Origin: Hymenobacter gelipurpurascens
GTDB taxonomy: Bacteria; Bacteroidota; Bacteroidia; Cytophagales; Hymenobacteraceae
Assembly: GCF_900187375.1 (NCBI RefSeq)
Contig: NZ_FYEW01000001.1
Span: forward strand, 2,418,001-2,482,000
Direction of reading: 5' to 3'
DNA: 64,000 nt
The position numbers and the translations under genes were made by a program. Below the pieces are notes generated by a model. That model was not told the DNA's origin and searched no databases. It worked only from the letters and a program-made list of their open reading frames with translations. Shown here piece by piece: positions 33,962-43,664 of the stretch (position 1 is the first letter of the stretch; each line of letters starts with the position of its first letter).

Positions 33962-36900
33962 ATGGATATACTATCTACTCTGCTCCGGCGGGCTGGGAAA
34001 CCTACGCTTGCCGGCAGCTTATTACTGGCAGCCATTGGGTTACCATTCGGCGCATCGGCCCAACGAGTGCTTTGGGCTGATGCGCAGGTTTCCGCGGCTG
34101 CTCGGCCAGCCACGCAACCCTTATCGCAATACCGGGCCGTGAGTTTCCAGCTGCCTGCCGTGCGAGAGGTGCTGGCCACTGCCCCTACGGAGAAAATTAT
34201 GGCCGCCCGTGCTTCGGCCACGGTGGTTTCCCTACCGCTGCCCGATGGCACCTCTCAGCGCTTTCGGGTGGTGCAGGTGCCCGTGCTGGCGCCGGCCCTG
34301 GCGGCCCGCTACACCACCATCCGGACCTACATGGCGCAGGGTGTTGATGACCCAACGGCCACCGCCCGCCTCGATGTGAGCCCCGCTGGCTTTCACGCCA
34401 TGATTCTGGCTTCCGACAAAACCGTTTACATAGACCCTACTGGCCTAGGCCAGGATACGCACCTGGTGTTTGAGCGCCGGGCCATGAACCGCGGAGCTTT
34501 CCCGTTTGTATGCGCTACACCTAGCGCCAAAGAGATGGGCGTTGTGGCCGCCCCAAGTGCCAACCAGACGACTCTTGCCAACGGCGCTACCCTGCGGACG
34601 TATCGCCTGGCCCTGGCCTGCACCGGTGAGTATGCCGCTTTTCATGGGGGCACCAAAGCCGGTGCACTGGCCGCCATGGTTGCTTCCATGAACCGCGTAA
34701 ACGGCATTTACGAAAAGGAGCTAGCGGTACGGATGGTGCTGGTGGCCCAAACCGAGGACATCATCTTTCTGGACCCTGCCACCGACCCCTACACGAACAA
34801 CGACGGGGAGGCCATGCTCAACCAGAACCAGGCCACGCTGGACGCCCGCATCGGCAATACCAACTACGATATTGGGCACGTATTCAGTACGGGCGGAGGT
34901 GGCATTGCGCAACGCCCAGCGGTATGTATTTCGGGCAAAGCGCGCGGCGTAACGGGCCTGAGTGCCCCCGTGAACGACGCATTCGATATTGATTACGTAG
35001 CCCACGAAATGGGTCATCAGTTTGGTGCCGACCACACCTTCAATAGCGTATCTGGCAGCTGTGGCGGCGGAACCCGGGCTCCTAGCTCGGCCTACGAGCC
35101 CGGCTCCGGTAACACCATCATGGCCTACGCCGGTATCTGTGGCAGCGACAACATCCAGCCCGTTTCCGACCCCTACTTTCATTCGCGCAGTATTGATCAG
35201 ATTCTGGCGCACATTACGGGAGCCGGCAACTGCTCTGTGAATACCAGCACCGGCAACACGCCTCCCGCGGTAGATGCCGGCCGCAACTATGCCATTCCTA
35301 TCAGCACACCCTTTGTGCTCACCGGCTCGGCCACCGATGCTAACGGTGATGCCCTTACCTACGCCTGGGAGCAGTTCAACCTTGGGCCCGGCGGTGCCGT
35401 CAATGCTCCCTCCGGCAATGCCCCCATCTTTCGGGAGTTTCTGCCTTCTCTTGTTCCGTCGCGCACTTTTCCTCGCCTGAGTGATTTGGTCAACAACACG
35501 CGTACGGTGGGCGAACTGCTGCCTACGTATGGCCGGCGCCTGGTTTTCCGGCTGGTGGCCCGCGACAACCGCGCAGGCGGCGGCGGAGTCGATTACGACT
35601 CGATGAACGTGGTGGTGGTCCCAACGGCCGGTCCTTTTGTCGTGACGCTGCCCAACACGCCCACCACCTGGCTGGCCACGGCGCCTCACCAAGTGAGCTG
35701 GGAAGTGGCGAATACTACGGCCGCGCCCATCAATGCGGCGGCGGTAGATATTCTGCTTTCTACCGATGGTGGCCTCACTTACCCGACCACGCTGCTGGCC
35801 AACACCCCCAACGATGGCGCCGAGACTGTAACGATACCGGCCAGTGTGGGCAACTCCAGCTCGGCCCGTATTCGGGTGCAGGCTTCGGGCGGAATCTTTT
35901 TTGATATTTCAGACCAGAATTTCACGATTCAGGTGCCTGCCGGGCCTGCCTTTTTCCTGAACCCAGGGGCCATTACTACTATTCCCTCGCTTTGCCCCGG
36001 CACCAGCTCCGGCAGCCAGGCGCTTACGGTTGGGGCACTGCAGGGCTTTAACGGCACCGCCACTTTGGGGGCCACCAATTTGCCGGCCGGAGTTACCATC
36101 TCGTTTGGCAGCTCTACCGTTGCCGTAGGCAGCGCCACCACGTACACCATCAATACCAGCTCAGCCACTCCGGCGGGCACCTACACGAGCACGCTCACAG
36201 GCACAAGTGGGGGCATTACCCAGAGCCAACAGATTCGCTTTACCGTATTACCGGCGGCCACCCAGACTGCCCTCATCACGGCTCCGGGTGCCGGCACCCG
36301 TACCACGCTACGGCCGCTATTCTCCTGGACTACCGTGGCAAATGCTGCCTCCTATGATGTTCAGGTAGCCACCGATGCCGGTTTTACTAACCTGGTTATC
36401 AACCTTACCGGCGTAACAGGCAGCTCCGTAACCGCGGGCAGTGAACTGCTACCGAACACCACCTATTATGTGCGGGTGCGGGGCGTGAGCATCTGTGGAC
36501 CAGCCCCTTATTCGGTCACGACCATGTTCCAGACGGGCACGCAAGTCTGCCAGACATTTGTGGCCTCGCAAGTTCCGGTTGCTCTTTCGGCCACCAGCAC
36601 GGCTAGCGTTACGTCGGCTATCAATGTAATTAGCTCAGAACGCGTTTCAGCCATCCGGATTCGTAACGTAACTATCGCACATCCCAACGTTGGCGAGCTG
36701 GAAATATCCCTAACCAACCCCGCCGGTACCCGCGTAGTGCTGTTTTCGGGCTTGTGCGCGGGTACAGCCAACCTGAATCTCTCCTTTGATGAAGCTGCCG
36801 CTACGGCTCTCACTTGTCCGCTCGTCAGTGGCGGTACCGTCCGGCCGGCTAATTCGCTCGGGCCGCTGCTGAACGGACCCGCCAATGGTAACTGGATACT

Positions 36901-37540
36901 GACCATTTCCGACAACGTGACCGGCAACGACGGCACCCTCACGGGCTGGGCGCTGGAACTTTGTACCCTGGCCGAGCCACCCGTAGCGCCCACCTCTCTC
37001 ACCACGCTGGCACCAGTTCTCTTCAATAACGCCGCGAATATTGACCTGATCTGGCTGGATGGCTCCACCACCGAAACCGGGTTTGAAGTGGAGCGCTCTG
37101 CCAACGGCGGCACCTTCGACAGGATTGCCACTGTGGGGCCCAACATCTCTTTTTACACGGATCGGGTGAGTGCCAACAGCCAGTACTGCTACCGCGTGCG
37201 CGCCATCAACAGCAGCGGCAACTCCGACTACAGCAACGTGAGCTGCCAGACCGTTTCTACCATTACCGCCGTCCGAAATGCTGGTCTACTGCAAGGCACT
37301 GAGGTTTTCCCAAACCCCAGCAGCGGTGTGTTCGAGGTTAAGATTGATAATGCCCAGCAGGGATCTATTACACTTCGGGTGACGGATGCGCTGGGCCGCA
37401 CGGTTTCCAGCCAAACCCTGAACAAAGGAGCTGCAGCAATTCAGCAAAAGGTTGATTTAAGCGGCCTAAGCACAGGCCTCTATACGCTGCACCTGGATAT
37501 GCCCAAGGGCTCAACGGTGGTACGCCTGCTGAAGCAGTAA
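33962..37540 (+). CDS. Secreted reprolysin-type metalloprotease with P-domain and T9SS sorting domain
   Basis: A 1192-residue secreted protein. In order: signal peptide (LLLAAIGLPFGASAQ), a propeptide to about residue 215, a metallopeptidase domain with HEMGHQFGADH (His348, Glu349, His352, His358, the zinc-binding HExxHxxGxxH), immunoglobulin/PKD- and FnIII-like modules (about 430-880), a proprotein-convertase P-domain (LEISLTNPAGTRVVLF to GTLTGWALELC, about 895-1005), a further FnIII domain (TTETGFEVERSANGG) and a C-terminal sorting domain from FPNPSSGVFEVKI to the end (GLYTLHLDMPKGSTVVRLLKQ). The last domain directs export by the type IX system. It would digest proteins outside the cell. 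No propeptide Cys switch was identified. A strong terminator follows. Confidence 0.93.
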   Translation: MDILSTLLRRAGKPTLAGSLLLAAIGLPFGASAQRVLWADAQVSAAARPATQPLSQYRAVSFQLPAVREVLATAPTEKIMAARASATVVSLPLPDGTSQRFRVVQVPVLAPALAARYTTIRTYMAQGVDDPTATARLDVSPAGFHAMILASDKTVYIDPTGLGQDTHLVFERRAMNRGAFPFVCATPSAKEMGVVAAPSANQTTLANGATLRTYRLALACTGEYAAFHGGTKAGALAAMVASMNRVNGIYEKELAVRMVLVAQTEDIIFLDPATDPYTNNDGEAMLNQNQATLDARIGNTNYDIGHVFSTGGGGIAQRPAVCISGKARGVTGLSAPVNDAFDIDYVAHEMGHQFGADHTFNSVSGSCGGGTRAPSSAYEPGSGNTIMAYAGICGSDNIQPVSDPYFHSRSIDQILAHITGAGNCSVNTSTGNTPPAVDAGRNYAIPISTPFVLTGSATDANGDALTYAWEQFNLGPGGAVNAPSGNAPIFREFLPSLVPSRTFPRLSDLVNNTRTVGELLPTYGRRLVFRLVARDNRAGGGGVDYDSMNVVVVPTAGPFVVTLPNTPTTWLATAPHQVSWEVANTTAAPINAAAVDILLSTDGGLTYPTTLLANTPNDGAETVTIPASVGNSSSARIRVQASGGIFFDISDQNFTIQVPAGPAFFLNPGAITTIPSLCPGTSSGSQALTVGALQGFNGTATLGATNLPAGVTISFGSSTVAVGSATTYTINTSSATPAGTYTSTLTGTSGGITQSQQIRFTVLPAATQTALITAPGAGTRTTLRPLFSWTTVANAASYDVQVATDAGFTNLVINLTGVTGSSVTAGSELLPNTTYYVRVRGVSICGPAPYSVTTMFQTGTQVCQTFVASQVPVALSATSTASVTSAINVISSERVSAIRIRNVTIAHPNVGELEISLTNPAGTRVVLFSGLCAGTANLNLSFDEAAATALTCPLVSGGTVRPANSLGPLLNGPANGNWILTISDNVTGNDGTLTGWALELCTLAEPPVAPTSLTTLAPVLFNNAANIDLIWLDGSTTETGFEVERSANGGTFDRIATVGPNISFYTDRVSANSQYCYRVRAINSSGNSDYSNVSCQTVSTITAVRNAGLLQGTEVFPNPSSGVFEVKIDNAQQGSITLRVTDALGRTVSSQTLNKGAAAIQQKVDLSGLSTGLYTLHLDMPKGSTVVRLLKQ

Positions 37541-37561
37541 AGCAGTGGCCTACTGGCCTAG

Positions 37562-37604
37562 AGACACGGCGCCTTTCGCACAGGAGGCGCCGTGTCTGTT
37601 TTTT
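37562..37604 (+). terminator. Intrinsic terminator after the T9SS protease
   Basis: A 13-base perfect GC-rich stem (AGACACGGCGCCT with AGGCGCCGTGTCT) followed by GTTTTTT, 21 bases past the stop. Confidence 0.9.
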
Positions 37605-37675
37605 GCCTTTATCCGGCTTCAGTACGCATGGCGTGAGCCGCTGAAACCTGCGTCATATTCAAAGTGATGACCTTG

Positions 37676-39790
37676 TTAAAACCGGTAGCGGGCTTGCGCT
37701 TTTATCTCGGAACGACGGGGCCCGTCAATCTGCTCTAGGCCACTCCCGATGGTTTGCTGATGGCGGTAGTAGGTTTCGGCGTAGCGCACCCATAAAGTGA
37801 GGTGGCGGTTTACATCAACCTGGGCCAATAGATACGCTCTGGTGCCCCGGCCAGCCAGCACCGGCACAGAGAAAGCATACAGCACATCCTGCTCAAACAC
37901 ATACTGGCGCGTGTCATAATCATCGGTATCAAAAAGGGCGTAGCGGCCACTGAGGCGCAGCTTTCGATGCGGATGGATCGTCACATCCTGGGCCAGCACG
38001 TAGCCCTGGCGGCGCGGGCCCTGGTCTTCGCGGTATTGGGTGCCCTGCACGCGGGTTCGCAGGCTGATGATGGGCAGCGGGCTGGCATCGTAGAACAGCA
38101 GCAGGCTCCGCCGCTGAGTGGGCACGGGCAGCGGTACCAGGCGCAGGGTATCGGCATCGTAGGGCTTGGTGCGCTGCCGCAGCTGGGCATACAGCAAGCT
38201 GGTTTTGGTGGGGCTGAACGTGACGCGCACCAGCCAATCGTGCCCCTGCGAAGGCGCTCCAACCTGGTACTTCAGCCAGGGAAAGCGAAACTGATCATAA
38301 TACGCCGACACCTCCCACCGGGAAACGGGCCTGAATTTCAAGCCCAAATACAGGCCGCTTTCGTTGATGTTGCGCGTGTTTTCGCTCATAGCGTTGCCAT
38401 AAAGCGTATGAAAGTTGCGGGCATAGGAGCGGTATAGCGCCGACGCATCCAGGTTGGGGGCGAGGCTGGCCAGCAGGCCGTTCACGGTGCCCAGGCCACC
38501 GCTACTGCTGCGTGCCGTTTCGCCGAAGAGCAGCACATTGCGCCACACGTAGCTGTAATGGGCGCTCAGGGCCAGGTTATACTTCCCCTGAAACTCGAAG
38601 GCATTATACGGCTCGGCCCGGCGCTGCAACGGTGTACCGTAGAGGGTGTTTACGGCGGTGAGGCCCAGGGCCAGGTCGCCGCCGGAGCTGGCGTAACTGA
38701 GGTTTCCGCCAGCCACCGTCTCGCGCAGAGCCTGGCGGTTGGCCAGCTCAGAAGCCGTGCGATGAAAGCCCGTCAGTTGCAGACTGGAAGCCGCTTCATC
38801 AAACTCGGCCAACGAATCCTGTTGCTGCGCCAGGTTGGCATCTACCCGCTTGCGCGAAATGAACCCCGTAACCTGCACCGTTGGGCTGATGGCCGCGGTG
38901 GCCGCCGCGCCGCGGAAAAACGTGCTTTCCAGCACCGAAGAATAAGGTCGCACCCCCACCGAGCTGCGGCGCAACGTGGTTATCGTTTCGGCTCCTTTGC
39001 CCACAGATAGGCCAGACGACAGCAGCAAGCCTTGGCCAAATTGCAGCTGATAGTCGCCGAGGGCCAGGGTTTTGAGCCGGCCACGTTCCTGCAGCAGGAA
39101 ATGCCCGGAGTAAAAATCGAGGCCATAACGCCGCGTAGCCGGACTCCAAGCCACCTGCTCGCCCGCATCTTTTTCGGCCGTAAAGCCCAGGCTGAAATCC
39201 CGTGTGCGGCTCACGCGGTAGCGCACCAGCAATTTGTCTGGGGAGCCCAGATAGCGCGTGGCGGGCCGGCCACCACGCACAGTATCGGGGGCAGCGTAGC
39301 CGCGCCGGGCTTGCAGGCCGCGCTCATAACGCAGAAACAAGGCGTTGTTGTCTTCTTGGCGGATGCGCTGCCACAGCGGTCCGCGCGTGGCGTTGGGGTC
39401 GGTGGTGTGCACGGCCACGAAGGGCGACACGCGGTAGATGGAGCGCAGATCGAAGCCCTCTATGCTCTGCAGCTCATAGAGGCTCAGCAGGTTGCCATTG
39501 CGCTGGCGGTGCTCCAGCAGGTGGGTTATCTGCGTTTCGGAAAGCAACAGCAAGCCCCGCAACTCCTCGCGGGTAGCGGTATTGAGGTTGAGAGGCGTCT
39601 GGTAGTACTGCAGCAGCGTTTCGTAGAGGTCCTCGTAGGGTACCTGGTCGCTCTGGATTTCGGCAAACAGCTCCTGAGTCAGCCGGTCGAGGTCGGGCAC
39701 AGCGGGCCGCTGGAATTCCTGCGCTTGAAGTGGCCTGGCTGCCACCCATAACAGGCCTACAGCCAGACATGCCATATAAAAAGGCCTCAT
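37676..39790 (-). CDS. Outer-membrane protein with N-terminal helix-hairpin-helix domain
   Basis: A 704-residue exported protein: signal peptide MACLAVGLLWVAARPLQAQ, then at about residues 60-125 a helix-hairpin-helix region (LNLNTATREELRGLLLLSETQITHLLEHRQRNG and LYELQSIEGFDLRSIYRV) like ComEA. From about 140 to the end the pattern of alternating aromatic strands and short turns (LFLRYERGLQARRGY, LLVRYRVSRTRDFSLGFTAEKDAG, and the C-terminal RSEIKAQARYRF) indicates a large beta-barrel. Start at 39790 is chosen because it overlaps the stop of the preceding gene as ATGA, a coupling signal. HhH units bind DNA without sequence specificity in ComEA, so a role in DNA binding at the surface is possible but unproven. 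Confidence 0.8.
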   Translation of the reverse strand: MRPFYMACLAVGLLWVAARPLQAQEFQRPAVPDLDRLTQELFAEIQSDQVPYEDLYETLLQYYQTPLNLNTATREELRGLLLLSETQITHLLEHRQRNGNLLSLYELQSIEGFDLRSIYRVSPFVAVHTTDPNATRGPLWQRIRQEDNNALFLRYERGLQARRGYAAPDTVRGGRPATRYLGSPDKLLVRYRVSRTRDFSLGFTAEKDAGEQVAWSPATRRYGLDFYSGHFLLQERGRLKTLALGDYQLQFGQGLLLSSGLSVGKGAETITTLRRSSVGVRPYSSVLESTFFRGAAATAAISPTVQVTGFISRKRVDANLAQQQDSLAEFDEAASSLQLTGFHRTASELANRQALRETVAGGNLSYASSGGDLALGLTAVNTLYGTPLQRRAEPYNAFEFQGKYNLALSAHYSYVWRNVLLFGETARSSSGGLGTVNGLLASLAPNLDASALYRSYARNFHTLYGNAMSENTRNINESGLYLGLKFRPVSRWEVSAYYDQFRFPWLKYQVGAPSQGHDWLVRVTFSPTKTSLLYAQLRQRTKPYDADTLRLVPLPVPTQRRSLLLFYDASPLPIISLRTRVQGTQYREDQGPRRQGYVLAQDVTIHPHRKLRLSGRYALFDTDDYDTRQYVFEQDVLYAFSVPVLAGRGTRAYLLAQVDVNRHLTLWVRYAETYYRHQQTIGSGLEQIDGPRRSEIKAQARYRF

Positions 39791-40695
39791 GGTTGCGCAG
39801 GCTTTTCCCATACGTAGGCCACACTCACCTGCTGGCTCAGGCCCAGTGCCTGGTGCCAGGCACCGGCATAATCCAGCTGAAGTGCGCCACTACGAAAGCC
39901 CACGCCGCCCGTGGTTTGATGCGTGAGGGCGGCTAGGCCACCTCGCAAAGCCAGCACCGGCAGTGGGCGGTACTCCAGCCCGGCCCGGAAGTCGGCGTCC
40001 TGCTCCACGTCCTTCTCAGTTTCAACCAATACCAGCACTTTATCGGAGGCACGCCACCCCAGCCCGGCACGCAGCACCGTGGGCACGCGCTCATCCTGAT
40101 AAGGCGCCAGCCGAGCTTGGTTGAGGTTGTAGAGCGTGGCGCCAAAGGTGAGTTTGCGCGGAATGATATCAGCTTGCCCACCAAGCGAGGCAGCTACTGT
40201 GCGGCGGCTCCCCAATCCTTCCAGACTCACTTGCAGTATTTCCACCTTCCCTCCTACCCGCACCGTGCCCAACTGGTAGCCATAGGCCACTCCCACCGCC
40301 TGCTCCGAGTACAGCTTGCCGCCAAACCGCTGCGCCGTAACGCCTACTACTCCATAGCGCGGAGCCTCAGCGGCGGCTACACCAGCCGGCACACCTACTG
40401 CAGTGCCGGCAGTTGCCAGACGGTGGCCTAGCGGCACTGCGGCGCTTACCGAAGCCGTGTTCAGAGAGGGCAGCAAAAACCTATTCGCAGCGCCAAAACC
40501 GACGGTGGGTCGGGTCAGGCCACCCAGCGCCGCTACGTTGCCAGAAGCCGCCCAAACATCGTTTTCCAGTACGGTGCTGATGCGGCCCAGGGCCGCGGCG
40601 CGGGCGCCCCAACCTTCGGGGCCACTGCTTTGTGCGTGTACTTTTCCTAGGCCTGCTCCCAAGAGCAAACTCATCAATAAGTATAATTTCACCAT
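39787..40695 (-). CDS. PorV/UPF0164-like outer-membrane protein
   Basis: A 302-residue exported protein with a signal peptide (LLMSLLLGAGLGKVHAQ). The mature start GWGARAAALGRISTVLENDVWAASGNVAAL matches the N-terminal pattern of PorV/UPF0164-type barrels (G-A-R-A-A-x-x-G, then a D-x-x-A-x-x-N-x-A-x-L). The rest is Gly/Val/Leu-rich strands ending VSVAYVWEKPAQP. In Bacteroidota, relatives carry or shuttle T9SS cargo or fatty-acid-like molecules, but many are uncharacterised. It overlaps the HhH-barrel gene by four bases (ATGA) so the two are made together and probably function together. Confidence 0.75.
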   Translation of the reverse strand: MVKLYLLMSLLLGAGLGKVHAQSSGPEGWGARAAALGRISTVLENDVWAASGNVAALGGLTRPTVGFGAANRFLLPSLNTASVSAAVPLGHRLATAGTAVGVPAGVAAAEAPRYGVVGVTAQRFGGKLYSEQAVGVAYGYQLGTVRVGGKVEILQVSLEGLGSRRTVAASLGGQADIIPRKLTFGATLYNLNQARLAPYQDERVPTVLRAGLGWRASDKVLVLVETEKDVEQDADFRAGLEYRPLPVLALRGGLAALTHQTTGGVGFRSGALQLDYAGAWHQALGLSQQVSVAYVWEKPAQP

Positions 40696-40779
40696 CTATA
40701 ATGAGCTATAATCAACTTTTCAACTTAAAATTATCTAGTATTCTACAACCTACCAAGTCTTTAGGCCAGCACATTTGAA

Positions 40780-40812
40780 AAAGCCCCGACAACGAAGGGT
40801 TGTCGGGGCTTT
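40780..40812 (-). terminator. Intrinsic terminator after the S46 peptidase
   Basis: A 14-base perfect stem (AAAGCCCCGACAAC with GTTGTCGGGGCTTT), five-base loop, T-run on the minus strand, 30 bases beyond the gene ending at 40842. Confidence 0.88.
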
Positions 40813-40841
40813 ACTGTTTAAGAAATAGGCCTAGGCCAGTG

Positions 40842-43139
40842 CTACAGCATGGCGGCGTCTTTCTTGCGCTTGATTTTGGTTTTGCCGCCTTTGTCGGTTT
40901 TTACCTTCATCTTTTCCACGTCGCTCATGTCCACGGTAGAGGCAGCGGCGGCCGGGCCTACGCCGGGGTTTGGGCCGTTGTTGACGATGGTCATTTCATC
41001 CACGAGGCTCTTGGCACCGCCCAGCTTCTCGATACACCAGAGCACGTAGCGGATATCCACGTTGATGCAGCGCTTCAGCTCGGGGTCGTAGGCCAGGTCG
41101 CCGGTCATGGCCTCCCAGTTGCCATCAAAGGCAATGCCGATCAGCTCGCCGCGGCCATTGATAACGGGTGAGCCGGAGTTGCCGCCCGTGATGTCGTTGT
41201 CGGTGATGAATGCCACGGGCAGGTTGCCCTGCTTATCGGCGAAGCGGCCGTAATCCTTCATCTTCAGCAGTTCCAGCTCTTTCTTGGGCACCACAAACTC
41301 GGGGTTGGTGGCGTCTTCCTTTTCCAGGATACCCTGGGCGGTGGTTTTGTAGTCGTAGGCCACCGCGTCGCGGCCTTTGTAGGGGCGCACGGTACCGTAG
41401 CTCAACCGGATGGTAGAGTTGGCATCGGGCGAATACACTTTCTGGCTGTTCTTCTCGCGCAACGCCGCCACGTATTGGCGGTTGGCGCGGCCTAGACCAG
41501 CATTCAAGCCCTGCACCTTCGGCAGAATGTTCTGCACGTAGTCCGTGTACACCGACTGGTACGTCTTGAAGCCAGGATCAACCTCTAGCTTCGCCAGCGT
41601 GGGGTTGTTCAGGAAGGCATTCACTTTGGCCTCCGAGGTCAGGAAGGAGTTGCTGAACACGTAGTCGGCATACTTCTGCATGGAGCCGCCGTACTGCTTC
41701 TGCACCGTCTGGAACACGTCGGGCTGCTGGTCTTTGGGTACATCCTGCATGTAGAGGCCCATGAGCGCGGCAAACACTTTCTTGTCGGTAGGGGCGCTGT
41801 AGTCCTTGAAGTACTCGGCTACGGGCTCTTTCAGGTCGGCTACGGCTTTGCTGATGGCAGCCTTGTCGGTGGGCGTAGCTTTCAGGGTGCTGTAGAGCGG
41901 CATCATGCGGGCGGCCAGCGTCACGATTTCGGTGCCGAAAGCCGCTTCGTTCACGTACTGCGTGCTCAGGTTGTACTGCCGGATGCCGGCGTAGGCCTGG
42001 TTGATGGTGTTCAGGGCCTCGCCGTACTGTTGGGCGCGGCCCTGGTCCTGGGCAATCCACTGCATCAGGGAGTTTTCCTCGGCCTGCTTGGCCTGCACGG
42101 TTTTCAGACGCTTCATGCCTTCATTTTGGCCGATGAAATACTTCCAATAGTTGGCAATGCCGGCGTACTTGGAGGCATACTTCAGGCGCAGCGCGGCATC
42201 CTGGTCCATGTCTTCTTTCCAAAGCTTGAGGCGCGTATCGCGCAGCTTGATGCGGGCGGGGTTGGTCTGGTCGAGCGTGAGCTGTAGGCCAGCGGCAGGC
42301 AGAAAACGCTGGGTACGGCCGGGGAAACCGAACACCATCGCGAAGTCGCCTTCGCTCACGCCTTGCAGGCTCACGGGCAGATGCTTCTTGGGCACGTAGG
42401 GCACGTTATCAGCCTGAGGCTGGGCGGTAGGCTTGTTGTTTTTATCGGCGTAGACGCGGAACATCGAGAAGTCGCCGGTGTGGCGGGGCCACATCCAGTT
42501 GTCGGTGTCGCCGCCAAACTTGCCCACGGCTTCTGGTGGCGCGCCTACCAAGCGTACATCACCGAAGCGCTGGTACACGAATAGGTAGTACTCGTTGCCA
42601 CCGAACATGTCGCGCACGTAGGCCACATACTGGCCGTTTTCCTTGGCAGCATCGGCCATTTCTTTCTGGCGCTTCTGCACGGTAGCCGTGCGTTCCTGCT
42701 CAGGCGTGGCGGGCGTAATGCCTTCCAGCACCTTGCCGGTCACGTCTTCCATGCGCACCAGAATATCCACGAACAGGCCAGGGTTGGTCTTTTCCTCCTG
42801 CGGGGTGGCCGCGAAGAAGCCGTTCTGCAGGATGTTGTTTTGGGGCGTGCTGTGGGTTTGCAGGGCATCGTAGCCGCAGTGGTGATTGGTCAGAAGCAGG
42901 CCTTGCTTGCTTACAAACTCGCCGGTGCAAAAGCCGCCGAGCTGCACTACCGCATCTTTCAGCGAGGCATTATTGACGTCATAAATTTCTTCGGCTGTGA
43001 GCTTGAGGCCTTTCTTTTGCATGTCGGCCTGGTTGAGCCGCTTCACGAAGAGTGGCAGCCACATGCCTTCATCGGCATGGGCTGCGAGGGGCAATAGCAG
43101 CGTCAGGAGCAGGACTTTCGCCCAATGGTTTTTGCGCAT
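40842..43139 (-). CDS. S46-family dipeptidyl-peptidase (DPP7-like)
   Basis: A 765-residue exported serine peptidase that removes dipeptides from peptide N termini, in the periplasm of asaccharolytic Bacteroidota. Signal peptide LLLTLLLPLAAHA; catalytic His in LLTNHHCGYDALQTHST (about residue 87); Ser in TGGNSGSPVINGRGE near 655. The segment FDGNWEAMTGD has Gly where DPP11 has the Arg that selects acidic residues, so a DPP7-type preference for hydrophobic residues is expected. The C terminus ends in a strongly basic stretch (KVKTDKGGKTKIKRKKDAAML), not part of the fold I know and worth noting. It stands alone with a terminator. It and the T9SS protease indicate growth on peptides. Confidence 0.92.
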   Translation of the reverse strand: MRKNHWAKVLLLTLLLPLAAHADEGMWLPLFVKRLNQADMQKKGLKLTAEEIYDVNNASLKDAVVQLGGFCTGEFVSKQGLLLTNHHCGYDALQTHSTPQNNILQNGFFAATPQEEKTNPGLFVDILVRMEDVTGKVLEGITPATPEQERTATVQKRQKEMADAAKENGQYVAYVRDMFGGNEYYLFVYQRFGDVRLVGAPPEAVGKFGGDTDNWMWPRHTGDFSMFRVYADKNNKPTAQPQADNVPYVPKKHLPVSLQGVSEGDFAMVFGFPGRTQRFLPAAGLQLTLDQTNPARIKLRDTRLKLWKEDMDQDAALRLKYASKYAGIANYWKYFIGQNEGMKRLKTVQAKQAEENSLMQWIAQDQGRAQQYGEALNTINQAYAGIRQYNLSTQYVNEAAFGTEIVTLAARMMPLYSTLKATPTDKAAISKAVADLKEPVAEYFKDYSAPTDKKVFAALMGLYMQDVPKDQQPDVFQTVQKQYGGSMQKYADYVFSNSFLTSEAKVNAFLNNPTLAKLEVDPGFKTYQSVYTDYVQNILPKVQGLNAGLGRANRQYVAALREKNSQKVYSPDANSTIRLSYGTVRPYKGRDAVAYDYKTTAQGILEKEDATNPEFVVPKKELELLKMKDYGRFADKQGNLPVAFITDNDITGGNSGSPVINGRGELIGIAFDGNWEAMTGDLAYDPELKRCINVDIRYVLWCIEKLGGAKSLVDEMTIVNNGPNPGVGPAAAASTVDMSDVEKMKVKTDKGGKTKIKRKKDAAML

Positions 43140-43321
43140 GAGTGGGTGGAATTAAGGAAGGAAAATGGTCCGGACCAGCCGGTGGGCGAATTTACAAAAA
43201 GCCTTCTATGCGGTAGTGGCCTAGCGCGCGAAGAGGTCAGCTTCCCTCCTTCTCTTTACTGTGTTGGCCGGCTAGGCCACCTCTTGCAATCTTTCGGCGC
43301 GGGTTGCAGTTATTTGCTGAT

Positions 43322-43543
43322 ATGTCGTACCTGTTTCGTCAGTTTCTGCTGAGCCTGCTGTGGGTGTACCGCCACCTGATTTCACCGCTTACGCCGGCCA
43401 GATGCCGCTATACGCCTACTTGCTCCGCCTACGCAGTGCAGGCCATTGAGAAGTATGGTTCCTGGCAGGGTGGGAAGCTGGCCTTGCGGCGCATTGGCCG
43501 GTGCCACCCTTGGGGCGGCCAGGGCTATGACCCTGTGCCATAA
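43322..43543 (+). CDS. yidD: YidD membrane protein insertion efficiency factor
   Basis: A 73-residue protein with the full YidD signature: an amphipathic start [38 protein letters not shown], including the R-C-R-Y-x-P-T-C-S-x-Y-A motif with two conserved Cys, and [15 protein letters not shown] at the end. It associates with the inner membrane and helps YidC-dependent insertion. The ATG at 43322 fits family length; an upstream ATG-like start would add six residues. No yidC, rnpA or rpmH neighbour is here, unlike the classical arrangement. Confidence 0.92.
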   Translation: MSYLFRQFLLSLLWVYRHLISPLTPARCRYTPTCSAYAVQAIEKYGSWQGGKLALRRIGRCHPWGGQGYDPVP

Positions 43544-43664
43544 GAGCCGGACCGTTTAGCTTATCTGCTTACCCATTCTGCTTTCTATCCGTATAATGGG
43601 CATTCTGCTGCTGCTGTAGCCTCCGGGATACAGCAGCTTTGTTTTACGCATTCATCAGTTTCTT

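Noticed and set aside
34721..35692. 323-codon minus-strand frame inside the T9SS protease
   Set aside because: Reads across the metallopeptidase motif on the opposite strand and has Gly/Arg/Val bias only.
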